Position numbers and translations under genes: made by a program. Below, in pieces: positions 7,234 through 17,092 of a stretch of DNA of 64,000 nt. The notes under the pieces were generated by a model. The model searched no databases. It was not told the DNA's origin and was given only the letters and a program-made list of their open reading frames with translations. Origin of the DNA: Streptococcus ruminicola (lineage in GTDB: Bacteria > Bacillota > Bacilli > Lactobacillales > Streptococcaceae); the NCBI RefSeq assembly GCF_011387195.1, contig NZ_CP046919.1, forward strand, positions 992,001 through 1,056,000, given 5' to 3'. Each line of letters opens with the position of its first letter. Within the stretch, counting starts at the first letter, position 1.

Positions 7234-9204
7234 ATGAAAAAAGGTTTAACGGCTTTGATGGCAGTTATGTTAGCTGCCCTCACCTTAGCAGGGTGTTCGT
7301 CAAACAAAAATGCAAGCAAAGATGTTGTCCATCTTGGCATTCTCCAATATGTGGAGCATCCATCTTTAACGGCTGCGCGTAAAGGCTTTGTGGATGAATT
7401 GAAAAAAGAAGGTTATGTCGAAGGTAAGAATCTTAAGTTAGATTATGAAAATGCTCAAGGTGACCAGTCTAACCTTCAAACCATTTCAACTAACTTGATT
7501 TCTAACAATGATTTGGTTCTAGGGATTGCCACTCCAGCAGCGCAGACTTTGTCAAATCTATCAACAGATGTTCCAGTAGTCTTTACAGCTGTTACAGATC
7601 CTGTATCAGCTAAACTAGTAGATACCATGGAAACTCCTAACGGCATTGCGACTGGAACGAGCGATATGTCTCCTATCTCAAAACAGGTAGAATTGTTGCA
7701 AAAAGTTATGCCTGATGTGAAAAAAGTTGGGATTATGTACACAACTAATGAACGTAATTCAGAAGTTCAAGTTGAAGAAGCGCAAAAAGAATTTGCTAAA
7801 GCAGGCATTGATGTCATTACCAAAGGGATTTCATCAACTAATGATGTTCAAGATACAGCTAAAAGCTTGATGAGTCAGACACAAGTTCTTTTCATCCCAA
7901 CAGATAATATGATTGTCAGCGCCATTTCATTACTTACAGAACTATCAAAAGAAATGAAAGTTCCAGTTGTTGGTGGCTCTGCAGACGTAGTTGACCAAGG
8001 CGTCCTTTTCACTTACGGTGCCAATTACGAGGCGCTTGGTCGTCAAACGGCTAAGTTAGCTGTTCGTATTATTAAAGGTGAAGATGTAAGTAAGGTTGCT
8101 GCAGAATATCCTAAAGCTCTCAATGTTGTTGCTAATGATGATATGGCAAAAACGCTTGGCATTGATTTAAGTAGCATTGAAAATGAAACGACAGAAGCTT
8201 CTTCTGAGGAGACAACAAAGACAAGTGCATCAACTGGCAGTCAAGAGAAATCTGCTGCTAACCAATCAAGCAAATCTGCTAAATCAAGCTCAAATGCTTG
8301 GATTGATATCATTTTAACAGCTATTTCACAAGGTCTCTTGTGGGCTATCATGGCTATCGGTGTGTTTATTACTTTCCGTATTTTGGACATCGCAGACCTT
8401 TCTGCCGAAGGTTCATTCCCACTTGGGGCAGCTTCAACAGCTATCATGATTGTTAACGGCATTAACCCGTTGATTGCGACTATTGGTGGTTTTGTGGCTG
8501 GGATGTTAGCTGGAGCCGTTGCTGGATTCTTGCATACCAAGATGAAAATTCCAGCATTGTTAACAGGGATTATCGTGTTGACAGCTCTTTACTCAGTTAA
8601 CCTTTTAGTCCTTGGTAGTGCTAATGTTTCCCTAGCGGGTCAAACGACTTTAGTCACAGTCTTCACATCAGCGCTCAATCTTTCAAAACTATATGCTGTG
8701 ATTTTGATTGGTGTGATCTTTGTGGCTTTGGTGATTTTACTACTTGTCGTCTTGTTGAATACACAAATGGGACTCGCTCTTCGTGCGACAGGTGATAACC
8801 TTGCTATGGGTGAAGCTAACGGGATTAAAGTTGACCGTATGAAGATTCTAGGTTACATGATTTCAAATGGTTTGATTGCTCTTGCTGGTTCACTCTTAGC
8901 GCAAAATAACGGCTACGCTGATATGAACATGGGAACAGGAACAATCGTCAACGGTCTGGCTTCTATTATTCTTGCAGAAGTGATTGTCAAATACTTGCCA
9001 CTTGGCAAACGTCTCTGGTCAATCGTTCTTGGCTCAATCTTGTACCGTTTGGTTCTTGTCATTATCTTAGCCATGAACGTAGACGCACAAATGCTTAAAC
9101 TAGCTTCAGCAGTCCTTCTTGCATTGATTCTTTATGTTCCAGAAATTCGCAATAAACTACACATTAAACCCTCAAAAACATTGACATCAGGAGGTAAGGC
9201 ATAA
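7234..9204 (+). CDS. ABC transporter fusion: substrate-binding lipoprotein plus membrane permease (TrpX-TrpY-like)
   Basis: A 656-aa protein in which two usually separate subunits are joined. Residues 1-21 form a lipoprotein signal ('LTLAGC', Cys21). Residues about 33-315 form a periplasmic-binding-type domain of the ABC_sub_bind family, often predicted to bind tryptophan or tyrosine. A Ser/Thr/Lys-rich linker (about 318-352) leads to a polytopic permease with 'ALRATGDNLAMGEANGI' and several transmembrane helices. The ATPase gene starts one base before its stop ends. A lipid-anchored N-terminus joined to a permease places the receptor at the outer face. Substrate is inferred from the family and the Tyr/Phe leader. 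Confidence 0.85.
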   Translation: MKKGLTALMAVMLAALTLAGCSSNKNASKDVVHLGILQYVEHPSLTAARKGFVDELKKEGYVEGKNLKLDYENAQGDQSNLQTISTNLISNNDLVLGIATPAAQTLSNLSTDVPVVFTAVTDPVSAKLVDTMETPNGIATGTSDMSPISKQVELLQKVMPDVKKVGIMYTTNERNSEVQVEEAQKEFAKAGIDVITKGISSTNDVQDTAKSLMSQTQVLFIPTDNMIVSAISLLTELSKEMKVPVVGGSADVVDQGVLFTYGANYEALGRQTAKLAVRIIKGEDVSKVAAEYPKALNVVANDDMAKTLGIDLSSIENETTEASSEETTKTSASTGSQEKSAANQSSKSAKSSSNAWIDIILTAISQGLLWAIMAIGVFITFRILDIADLSAEGSFPLGAASTAIMIVNGINPLIATIGGFVAGMLAGAVAGFLHTKMKIPALLTGIIVLTALYSVNLLVLGSANVSLAGQTTLVTVFTSALNLSKLYAVILIGVIFVALVILLLVVLLNTQMGLALRATGDNLAMGEANGIKVDRMKILGYMISNGLIALAGSLLAQNNGYADMNMGTGTIVNGLASIILAEVIVKYLPLGKRLWSIVLGSILYRLVLVIILAMNVDAQMLKLASAVLLALILYVPEIRNKLHIKPSKTLTSGGKA

Positions 9205-10007
9205 TGGCACTTTTAAGCTTATCAAATATCCATAAAACTTTTGAAAAAGGAACCGTTAACGAAAATCATGTCTTGCGAGGCCTTGACTTGGACATCGAAC
9301 AAGGGGATTTTATCTCAGTGATTGGAGGAAATGGTGCTGGGAAATCAACATTGATGAACTCTATCGCAGGTGTGGTTGAGATTGACGAAGGAGATATTGT
9401 CCTAGATGGTCAATCCATTCGCAAGGCTTCAGTTGCTGCACGTTCAAAAGATATCAGCCGAGTTTTTCAAGACCCTCGGATGGGAACAGCAACTAACTTA
9501 ACGATTGAAGAAAATATGGCCATTGCTTATCGTCGTGGGAAAAAGCGCAGCTTCTTCAAAAAATCAATCACTGAGGCAGAACGTCAACTTTTCAAAGAGA
9601 AATTGGCTGAGCTAGGATTGGGACTAGAAAACCGTATGAAAACCGATGCAGCTTTCCTATCAGGTGGTCAACGCCAAGCGCTCACACTTGCCATGGCAAC
9701 CTTGGTTCGTCCAAAAGTTCTTCTTCTTGACGAACATACTGCGGCCCTTGACCCTAAAACAAGTGACATGGTCATGCAACTGACTAAAAAAGTTGTTGAA
9801 GAGCAAGAACTCACAACCTTGATGATTACCCACAATATGGAACACGCTATTGAGTACGGTAACCGTTTGGTTATGCTTTACCACGGTAAAATCGTTGTGG
9901 ACGTTCGTGGCGAAGAAAAGAAAAATCTCACCGTCGCACAACTCATGGATCTCTTCCACAAAAACAGTGGTCAAGTCCTAAACGATGACGCTTTGGTTTT
10001 GGGGTAA
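9204..10007 (+). CDS. ABC transporter ATP-binding protein (TrpZ-like)
   Basis: A 267-aa ATPase with Walker A 'GGNGAGKST' (about residues 42-50), signature 'LSGGQRQALTLAM', Walker B 'VLLLDEHTAAL' and an H-loop 'MITHNME'. It powers the permease fused to the binding protein. TAATG overlap with the upstream gene implies translational coupling. A terminator follows, so the operon is two genes plus leader. Confidence 0.9.
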   Translation: MALLSLSNIHKTFEKGTVNENHVLRGLDLDIEQGDFISVIGGNGAGKSTLMNSIAGVVEIDEGDIVLDGQSIRKASVAARSKDISRVFQDPRMGTATNLTIEENMAIAYRRGKKRSFFKKSITEAERQLFKEKLAELGLGLENRMKTDAAFLSGGQRQALTLAMATLVRPKVLLLDEHTAALDPKTSDMVMQLTKKVVEEQELTTLMITHNMEHAIEYGNRLVMLYHGKIVVDVRGEEKKNLTVAQLMDLFHKNSGQVLNDDALVLG

Positions 10008-10011
10008 TAAG

Positions 10012-10051
10012 AAAAACAACTTAGATGACTTAGCGTCTAAGTTGTTTTTTA
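10012..10051 (+). terminator. Terminator of the ABC operon
   Basis: An 11-bp perfect stem (AACAACTTAGA/TCTAAGTTGTT) with a 10-base loop and six Ts. Confidence 0.9.
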
Positions 10052-10062
10052 GTGTTTTTTTC

Positions 10063-10131
10063 TTGACTATTTCTGACCAAGTGTTAGAATAGTTTTTGTA
10101 GACATTAGCACTCTAATGCAAAGAGTGCTAA
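10063..10131 (+). promoter_or_regulatory. groE promoter and CIRCE operator
   Basis: TTGACT (10063-10068), 16 bp, TAGAAT (10085-10090). CIRCE follows with the perfect arms TTAGCACTC (10105-10113) and GAGTGCTAA (10123-10131), 9 bp apart. CIRCE is the binding site of the HrcA heat-shock repressor. Confidence 0.97.
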
Positions 10132-10159
10132 CAACAATAAAAATATTGGAGGCAAAAGC

Positions 10160-10444
10160 ATGTTGAAACCATTAGGTGACCGTGTGGTCTTGAAAGTTGA
10201 AGAAGAAAAAGAACAAACAGTTGGTGGTTTTGTCCTTGCTGGCGCAGGCAAAGAAAGCACACAAACGGCAACTGTTGTAGCTGTTGGTACTGGTGCCCGT
10301 ACATTGACAGGTGAATTGGTCGCACCAAGTGTTGCAGCTGGAGAGAAAGTTATTATTGAAACTGGTGCAGGTGTCGAAGTGAAAGATGGTGACGATACAG
10401 TTACTATCGTTCGTGAAGCAGAAATTTTAGCCGTATTGGCGTAA
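10160..10444 (+). CDS. groES: Co-chaperonin GroES
   Basis: A 94-aa 10-kDa co-chaperonin. '[13 protein letters not shown]' is the conserved N-terminus and '[12 protein letters not shown]' the mobile loop that contacts GroEL. Full length for the family. TTGGAGG precedes the ATG. It lies directly downstream of CIRCE, and groEL follows 50 bp on. Confidence 0.97.
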   Translation: MLKPLGDRVVLKVEEEKEQTVGGFVLAGAGKESTQTATVVAVGTGARTLTGELVAPSVAAGEKVIIETGAGVEVKDGDDTVTIVREAEILAVLA

Positions 10445-10473
10445 GATAGACTAATAAAATAGTATATTAATAG

Positions 10474-12123
<1,650 letters not shown>

Positions 12124-12147
12124 TCCAAAATTCGAATAGATTAATTA

Positions 12148-12180
12148 GAAAGAACACCTCAAGCGAGGTGTTCTTTTTGT
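12148..12180 (+). terminator. groE operon terminator
   Basis: The 11-bp stem AAGAACACCTC/GAGGTGTTCTT with loop AAGC is followed by Ts. Confidence 0.9.
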
Positions 12181-12259
12181 TGATTATGTGATTTATTTAT
12201 CTAAAAAGAATTTGATATAATTAAAAAAAGCAATTTTTTAGAAAGAGGGGTGTGTTATC

Positions 12260-13135
12260 ATGGATGAAAAAGAAATGATGAGCTTAGGCGAGCTATATCG
12301 TGAATTACGTATGGCGCGGGGCTTAAAGTTAAAAGATGTTGCTGGTCAGAAGTTGTCAGTTTCGCAGTTATCAAAGTTTGAAAATGGGCAAAGCATGCTT
12401 ACAGCAGACAAACTTTTAGTGGCGATTTCAGCGATTCACATGAGCTTTTCAGAATTTGGACACGCCCTGAATCATTATCAAGAAAGTTCTTATTTTAGAC
12501 TTGGAAACCAGTTGGCTAATTTACAAGTGGCTGGTGATATTGAAGGCCTTAAAGAGGTGCTGAAAAATTTTGAAGCTGACGAAAATTTTGATACCTATAA
12601 TCGTTTGACGAGGATTGATATTGTCAGTGCTATTTATGCCCTTGATCCAAGTTATGAGATTAAAGAAGATGATAAGCAATTTTTGACGCAATATCTCTAT
12701 AGCATCGAACAATGGACAGAGTATGAACTTTATCTTTTTGGAAACACCATGTCGATTTTATCTGATGCTGATTTGATTTTCTTAGGAAGAGCGCTTGCTG
12801 AACGCAATGAATTTTATCTGTCACTTCCTCAACATAAAAAAGCTGCGCAGTTGACCTTTATTAATATTATCTTAGCTTTGATTGAGCGTAATCAGCTTTA
12901 CTACACGACTTATTTTATGATTAGGCTAGAAAGCATGATTAATTATCAAGACATGTTTACCGTAGTATTTTTAACCTTTTTAAAAGATACCTTGGCTTAT
13001 TTGAAAGGTGAGACTGATGATGTTCAACCGATGAGAGAGTGTATTGAAATGGTTAAAAAATTAGGAAATCCTACAATGGCTAAGCTCTTAGAGGAACATT
13101 TGGAACAATATTTAAAACAATATAAAAAAGGCTAG
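12260..13135 (+). CDS. Rgg/GadR/MutR-family transcriptional regulator (Rgg2)
   Basis: A 291-aa protein with an N-terminal HTH ('VSQLSKFENGQSML') and a long helical C-terminal domain. It is a clear paralogue of the regulator at 3885. AGAGGGG precedes the ATG; a TATAAT lies at 12216-12221. Rgg proteins commonly respond to short secreted or internalised peptides encoded beside them. Here a 20-aa hydrophobic peptide gene converges on it 47 bp after the stop. The pairing is inferred from gene order. Confidence 0.88.
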   Translation: MDEKEMMSLGELYRELRMARGLKLKDVAGQKLSVSQLSKFENGQSMLTADKLLVAISAIHMSFSEFGHALNHYQESSYFRLGNQLANLQVAGDIEGLKEVLKNFEADENFDTYNRLTRIDIVSAIYALDPSYEIKEDDKQFLTQYLYSIEQWTEYELYLFGNTMSILSDADLIFLGRALAERNEFYLSLPQHKKAAQLTFINIILALIERNQLYYTTYFMIRLESMINYQDMFTVVFLTFLKDTLAYLKGETDDVQPMRECIEMVKKLGNPTMAKLLEEHLEQYLKQYKKG

Positions 13136-13156
13136 GCTGTCAACTTCCTAGCCTCT
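13128..13156. terminator. Hairpin at the rgg2 3' end
   Basis: The arms GGCTAGG/CCTAGCC (13130-13136 and 13147-13153) overlap the rgg2 stop. The T-run is poor on the plus strand. It may act on both converging transcripts. Confidence 0.45.
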
Positions 13157-13181
13157 ATTATTAGAGAGAACAAACTTTGGA

Positions 13182-13244
13182 TTAAAAAGGCCAAATTCGA
13201 AGGCTCAGAAGAACTGTAGCCAGCAAAAATAAATTTTTGAGCAT
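13182..13244 (-). CDS. Putative 20-aa hydrophobic signalling peptide next to Rgg2
   Basis: The minus-strand ORF MLKNLFLLATVLLSLRIWPF begins at 13244. A perfect AGGAGG (13258-13253) lies 8 bases before the ATG, and a TACAAT -10 lies just upstream. A short positively charged N-terminus, a hydrophobic core and an aromatic C-terminus resemble short hydrophobic peptide pheromone precursors of Rgg systems. The orientation is convergent with rgg2, an arrangement known for some Rgg/SHP pairs. It does not have the acidic residue plus Gly-Gly end of classical SHPs. A membrane-active toxin-like peptide is the main alternative. Confidence 0.6.
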   Translation of the reverse strand: MLKNLFLLATVLLSLRIWPF

Positions 13245-13261
13245 TATAATGACCTCCTATG

Positions 13262-13335
13262 TCCTTATTGTATCGTAAAAAACAGGGAAAACTTAAGATT
13301 ATCATATATGAAAAAACAAAAATTGAATTTTCATA
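13262..13335. promoter_or_regulatory. Shared control region of the peptide gene and the structured RNA
   Basis: The inverted repeat TATGAAAA/TTTTCATA (13307-13314 and 13328-13335) lies between the minus-strand peptide promoter (-10 TACAAT, forward positions about 13267-13272) and the plus-strand RNA promoter. The peptide promoter has no good -35, as expected if an activator is needed. Confidence 0.4.
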
Positions 13336-13374
13336 TTTGCGAATTTCTAATAAGTGCTTTTTTCCGTGGTATAT

Positions 13375-13925
13375 TATACTCGTAAGTATTTGAAGAAGTA
13401 CTTACAGAGCAATATTAGTCTTGGTTAGGCAAGATGTTTTTACATGTGAATAAATCAATTGTTTGGGAGCTTTTGATTTTTGGGAGTCATGTGTGATGGG
13501 AAGTATTGCTCTAAAGGGATGGGTTTTTATCCAGGAGAGTTAGCAATATGCTAATCATGGCATCTGAATCTTTGGATTGAGATGTATAAGTCATATCTTT
13601 TTTCTTATTGAGCGACACCGTCTGTAGTATTAGTAGTATTATGCGTTCAATTACAAAAATTAGTACATTTCCGAGAGGTATGACATGAGATAGGTTTATT
13701 GAGAGTGTTTTAGCTAGGTGATTGTTCACACCAAAAAACGACTGATAACTCAGCTAGGCATTCTTGTAAACTGATTTACTTTTGACATCGTATTTTCAGT
13801 TGGGGGCAGCTGAAAATATGCTGGTGCAGCTTGACTGTATAACTTTCTGAAAAGACTGACAGCTACACTAAAAAACTTAGGAGAAAGCAAACCTTTTTGA
13901 TTTGGTAAGGTTTGCTTTTCTCTTT
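13375..13925 (+). ncRNA. Candidate large structured RNA, about 540 nt, unknown class
   Basis: The transcript would run from a TATACT -10 (13375-13380) to a strong terminator (stem 13884-13895/13907-13918). No substantial protein-coding ORF is present. Hairpins seen: 13382-13391/13396-13405; a long-range 9-bp perfect stem 13406-13414/13504-13512; AAATCAA/TTGATTT (13452-13458 and 13473-13479); TTAGCA/TGCTAA (13540-13554); 13561-13584; ATTGAGCG/CGTTCAAT; a 12-bp stem with GGGG loop (13791-13802/13807-13818); and GCTG/CAGC at 13820-13830. A chain of tiny ORFs (13434-13611, one TGATG overlap) is an alternative reading. Not 6S, tmRNA, RNase P or SRP RNA as I know them. A ROOL/GOLLD-like large RNA is possible but untested. 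Confidence 0.55.
13881..13924 (+). terminator. Terminator of the structured RNA
   Basis: A 12-bp perfect stem AAAGCAAACCTT/AAGGTTTGCTTT with an 11-base loop and a pyrimidine-rich T tail. Confidence 0.85.
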
Positions 13926-14031
13926 GGTAAAGTTATAAAATAATCGTAAAAAAGACCTGTCTGTAGTATACTAAAGGTAAGAAATGTTGGTTTAGTTTTA
14001 TATATGCTTACTGTATGAAGGGAGTAGGCTT

Positions 14032-14112
14032 ATGATGTTTTGGTTAGGTGTTGCAGGTGCTGTTTTAGGTGCGATTTATCTTGTTATTGTGGATAACAAA
14101 GATGACTTTTGA
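14032..14112 (+). CDS. Small membrane peptide, 26 aa
   Basis: AAGGGAG lies 7 bases before ATG 14032 (a second ATG follows at once). The 26-aa product starts MMFWLGVAGAVLGAIYLVIV and ends in a charged 'DNKDDF', i.e. one transmembrane helix with a short acidic tail. TATACT (13967-13972) may be its -10 and a terminator follows 8 bp after the stop, so it looks like a monocistronic gene. Function unknown. Confidence 0.55.
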   Translation: MMFWLGVAGAVLGAIYLVIVDNKDDF

Positions 14113-14117
14113 ATGAC

Positions 14118-14147
14118 AAGGGTGGCTTTTTGAGCCGCCTTTTTTAG
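14118..14147 (+). terminator. Terminator after the 26-aa peptide gene
   Basis: The GC-rich stem GGTGGCT/AGCCGCC is followed by six Ts. Confidence 0.85.
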
Positions 14148-14238
14148 GTGTCATATGGTGTGATTTTTCTGTAATGGTAGCTTAAAAAGTTTTTGGTATA
14201 ATAATGACTTAAGATTTGATGGAATAGGGAGACTAAAG

Positions 14239-15855
14239 ATGAAAAAGTTTAAACACACGCTAAAACGTAAGAAAGTCTGGATTCCTAGTGTGATTGTGGG
14301 AGTGCTACTCTTGGTCTTTGTGGTTTGGGGAAGTTTTCACTACTCTAAAAAACAAGTCATTCGAGATTACGTAGCAGCTTACCAAAAATCTGGGGATACT
14401 TTTGACAATATCAAAGGTTATATCGTTTGGGCTGATAACAATGAAAAGGTTACAACTGATGAAGCCAAGTATGCGACATTTACCAAGTTATCAAAATCAA
14501 AAGCTGACAAGCTAAGTAGGGATTTAACAAAAGCGGACGTTTCTGATGATATTTACGTCAAAAAAATCGGTCGTAAGTTTTTGATTTTCCCAAATTATCG
14601 TATCGCTTTGAAACCTTTGGATTTGACTATTAAGACGAATGTTGATAAGGTCGACATTTTGCTCAATAAAAAGAAAGTTGCGCTTAGTGATTCAACTGAT
14701 TACAGCGTCAAGCTTGAACGCTTGCCAATCGCTGATTACACGGCAAGTATTTCTGGAAAATATAATGGCAAACCAATCGAGTTAAGTAAAGATTACGATG
14801 GCAAGGACAAGGTTCTTGATTTATCGGTGACTTTTAAAAACTTTAAAGTCACAAGTAACTTAGTTGATGGTGAGCTTTATTTTGATAACACACGCGTAGG
14901 CACTTTGGAAAATGGTGAGTACGAGGTTAGTGATTACCCGTTGACAGATTCAGCTAAAGCTTACGTGAAGAAGAAATTTTCAGATGGTGATTTGAAATCA
15001 CAAAAACAAGCTCTAGCAAGTATAGCTGATGGGGATACAGTTGCTTTGAATGTCGATAATCTTTTGGATAATGAAACAGCTGGAAAAGTCTTGATATCAG
15101 CTTTTGACCAAATGATCTTGTATTTGAACGCTGGGCAAGACTCATCAACGGTATCTACGGTTTTTGAAGACGGCGGTAATAATGACTTTTACAAAGGCTT
15201 GAAAGAAAGTATCAAGGCTAAGATGCAAACTGATAGTCGCAAGGCGACAAGTCTAACAGTACCAAATATCACTTTGACCAGTCTATCTCAAGTCGGCAAG
15301 GAAACTTATGTGGCAGGATTTACAGCAACTTATGATTTCCACTACGATAAATCGACAGATACTGAAAAGCAAACATCAGGTGAAGTCATCCAAAACTTAG
15401 AAGGTAAAGTAACCTTGAAGAAAGCTGGCGCGACTTATGTTGTCGCTAATTCAGGTCAAAAGAGTATCACAGTGACAAATGAAGACAATCAAGTCAAAGG
15501 AGAGTCGCTCTTCCCAGAAGCTATGCTTGGCACATGGAAAGTCGACGATAAGAGTGATACGTCATTTACCTTTGAGGCTGATGGAACAATCACTCAAACG
15601 ACTAAAAATAATAAGAAACAAACCAAGGTTACGGGTATTGAAGACAAAGGAAATAATGTCTATCATTACCTTTACGGGGACGATGCTGATACAAGCGTCT
15701 TTACAGTTAGTGGTCTTGGCGGCGTTGGTGTTAAATATACTTTCGGTATTAAAGTCGACGGTAACAAGCTTACTCTAGTGGTATGGCAAGCAAATAAAGA
15801 TGCTGATTTTGATTACAGTAAGCCAATGCTTGGTAGCACTTTGAGTAAAAAATAA
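14239..15855 (+). CDS. TcaA-like membrane-anchored extracellular protein
   Basis: A 538-aa protein with a basic N-terminus and one transmembrane helix (about residues 13-31); the rest is outside the membrane. The repeated beta-rich domains and the 'VIRDYVAAYQKSGDTFDNIKG' region resemble the TcaA family of teichoic-acid/antibiotic-response-linked proteins. The zinc ribbon found at the N-terminus of many members is absent. The last roughly 110 residues ('MLGTWKVDDKSDTSFTFEADGTIT') resemble a lipocalin-like small domain. AATAGGGAG precedes the ATG. Role inferred only from family resemblance. Confidence 0.6.
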   Translation: MKKFKHTLKRKKVWIPSVIVGVLLLVFVVWGSFHYSKKQVIRDYVAAYQKSGDTFDNIKGYIVWADNNEKVTTDEAKYATFTKLSKSKADKLSRDLTKADVSDDIYVKKIGRKFLIFPNYRIALKPLDLTIKTNVDKVDILLNKKKVALSDSTDYSVKLERLPIADYTASISGKYNGKPIELSKDYDGKDKVLDLSVTFKNFKVTSNLVDGELYFDNTRVGTLENGEYEVSDYPLTDSAKAYVKKKFSDGDLKSQKQALASIADGDTVALNVDNLLDNETAGKVLISAFDQMILYLNAGQDSSTVSTVFEDGGNNDFYKGLKESIKAKMQTDSRKATSLTVPNITLTSLSQVGKETYVAGFTATYDFHYDKSTDTEKQTSGEVIQNLEGKVTLKKAGATYVVANSGQKSITVTNEDNQVKGESLFPEAMLGTWKVDDKSDTSFTFEADGTITQTTKNNKKQTKVTGIEDKGNNVYHYLYGDDADTSVFTVSGLGGVGVKYTFGIKVDGNKLTLVVWQANKDADFDYSKPMLGSTLSKK

Positions 15856-15942
15856 GAAAAGGGAGTAGGGGTGTAAAAGTTGATTTATCAACGCATTAGA
15901 ACCCACGTAATCACTCCGTTTTGCTTATTATAATTGCATAAA

Positions 15943-15980
15943 TAAAGAGGTTGGTGACTTTTGTCCCAACCTCTTAATGT
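15943..15980. terminator. Bidirectional terminator-like hairpin
   Basis: The perfect stem AAGAGGTTGG/CCAACCTCTT lies between two converging genes and overlaps the last codons of the minus-strand gene. Confidence 0.65.
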
Positions 15981-16834
15981 AATCCTGCTTCAAATGTTTT
16001 TGACTTGGCTTCAACACTGATTTTTTCAAGAGTAAATGGGTGTGTGAAGCTGAGTTTATGCGCGTGGAGCATGAGACGTTTAGCAGGAATTTTGCTGTAT
16101 AATGGGTCACCGATGATGGCATATCCGTGTGCTGACAGATGGACGCGGATTTGGTGCGTGCGTCCCGTTTTTAGACGACATTTGACCAAGCTTCCTTTTG
16201 GAAAGACTTTGAGACGGTCAACGATGGTTAAGGCAATTTGACCATTTTTGCGGTCAACGACACGTTTTCTGCGGTCATGACGGTCACGTCCGATTTTATC
16301 TTGAAAGACTTGGTGTTTAGGTTCAAATTTTCCTTGAACTAGTGCCCAATATTCACGTGAAATGTCTTTGTTTTCAAGCAGACGATTGAGGACTGGCAGA
16401 ACAAAAGGATTTTTAGCAAACATAACTGCTCCGCTAGTTTCCATATCTAAACGGTGGATGACGTAGCATGTTTTTCCGACATAGGCTGACACATGGTTGA
16501 GTAGAGCAATTTCATTTGGCTCGTTGCCGTGTGTCTTCATGCCTTCAGGTTTGTTGACAATGATGAGATGCTCATCTTGGTAAAGACAATCAACTAACTT
16601 GCTGTCACCAAATGGAATCGTTTTTTGTGGGTAATCGTCGTCATCAAAAGTTAGCTGGATAGTGTCGCCTGTTTTGACCAAGCTCTGCCAGTTGATATTT
16701 TCCCCGTTAATCAGTAAGTGTTTTTTGGTGCGTAAAAAATGGCGAATTTTTCGCGGAATCAGTAAATGCTCTTCTAATAGTTCCTTAACTGTGCTATCTG
16801 GATAAGGATTTTTAAGCGTATATGTTAAAGTCAT
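15974..16834 (-). CDS. RluA-family pseudouridine synthase
   Basis: A 286-aa RNA-modifying enzyme. The catalytic block 'IHRLDMETSGAVMFAK' contains the catalytic Asp; 'GRTHQIRVH' and 'IIGDPLY' are further family motifs. An S4-like N-terminal part precedes the catalytic domain. The start at ATG 16834 is used rather than the GTG 36 bp upstream: an extended -10 (TGCTATAAT on the minus strand, forward 16841-16849) sits 6 bases before that ATG, so the mRNA would be leaderless. Target nucleotide unknown (rluD-like naming would be a guess). Confidence 0.85.
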   Translation of the reverse strand: MTLTYTLKNPYPDSTVKELLEEHLLIPRKIRHFLRTKKHLLINGENINWQSLVKTGDTIQLTFDDDDYPQKTIPFGDSKLVDCLYQDEHLIIVNKPEGMKTHGNEPNEIALLNHVSAYVGKTCYVIHRLDMETSGAVMFAKNPFVLPVLNRLLENKDISREYWALVQGKFEPKHQVFQDKIGRDRHDRRKRVVDRKNGQIALTIVDRLKVFPKGSLVKCRLKTGRTHQIRVHLSAHGYAIIGDPLYSKIPAKRLMLHAHKLSFTHPFTLEKISVEAKSKTFEAGLH

Positions 16835-16888
16835 AGCTCTATTATAGCATGAGTGCGCAAAAAAACGCACCTTATGGCGCGCCTAGAT

Positions 16889-17092
16889 TTACTTGTCTTT
16901 AGCTTCGTTTTCGTGTAGCCAATCGTGGTATTTTTCCAAAAGGTTAACTGCCATTTGAGTTGCGACAGCCATTGAGTAAGCTTCAGTGCCTTCGGCTTCA
17001 CTTTCTGAAACTTCGATTTTTGTTTCATCGTAAACAGCTTTTAAACTATCGTGTGACAATGTTTTTTTGAATGCTTCGAATCCTTTGTTCAT
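16889..17092 (-). CDS. Conserved small protein, 67 aa
   Basis: Begins MNKGFEAFKKTLSHDSLKAV; an earlier in-frame ATG would add a hydrophobic stretch without support. The protein is soluble, acidic and probably helical, with no motif I recognise. It lies between pbp2a (divergent) and the pseudouridine synthase. A GGCGCGCC palindrome and a GTGCG/CGCAC hairpin follow its stop and may end transcription. Confidence 0.6.
   Translation of the reverse strand: MNKGFEAFKKTLSHDSLKAVYDETKIEVSESEAEGTEAYSMAVATQMAVNLLEKYHDWLHENEAKDK

Noticed and set aside
13511..13729. 72-aa minus-strand ORF inside the structured RNA region
   Set aside because: Lies antisense to the stems, has no ribosome site or recognisable domain, and its composition looks non-coding.
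13375..13925. RNase P RNA, tmRNA or SRP RNA
   Set aside because: None of the conserved sequences of these RNAs (for example GAGGAAAGTCC of RNase P or the tmRNA acceptor end) is present.
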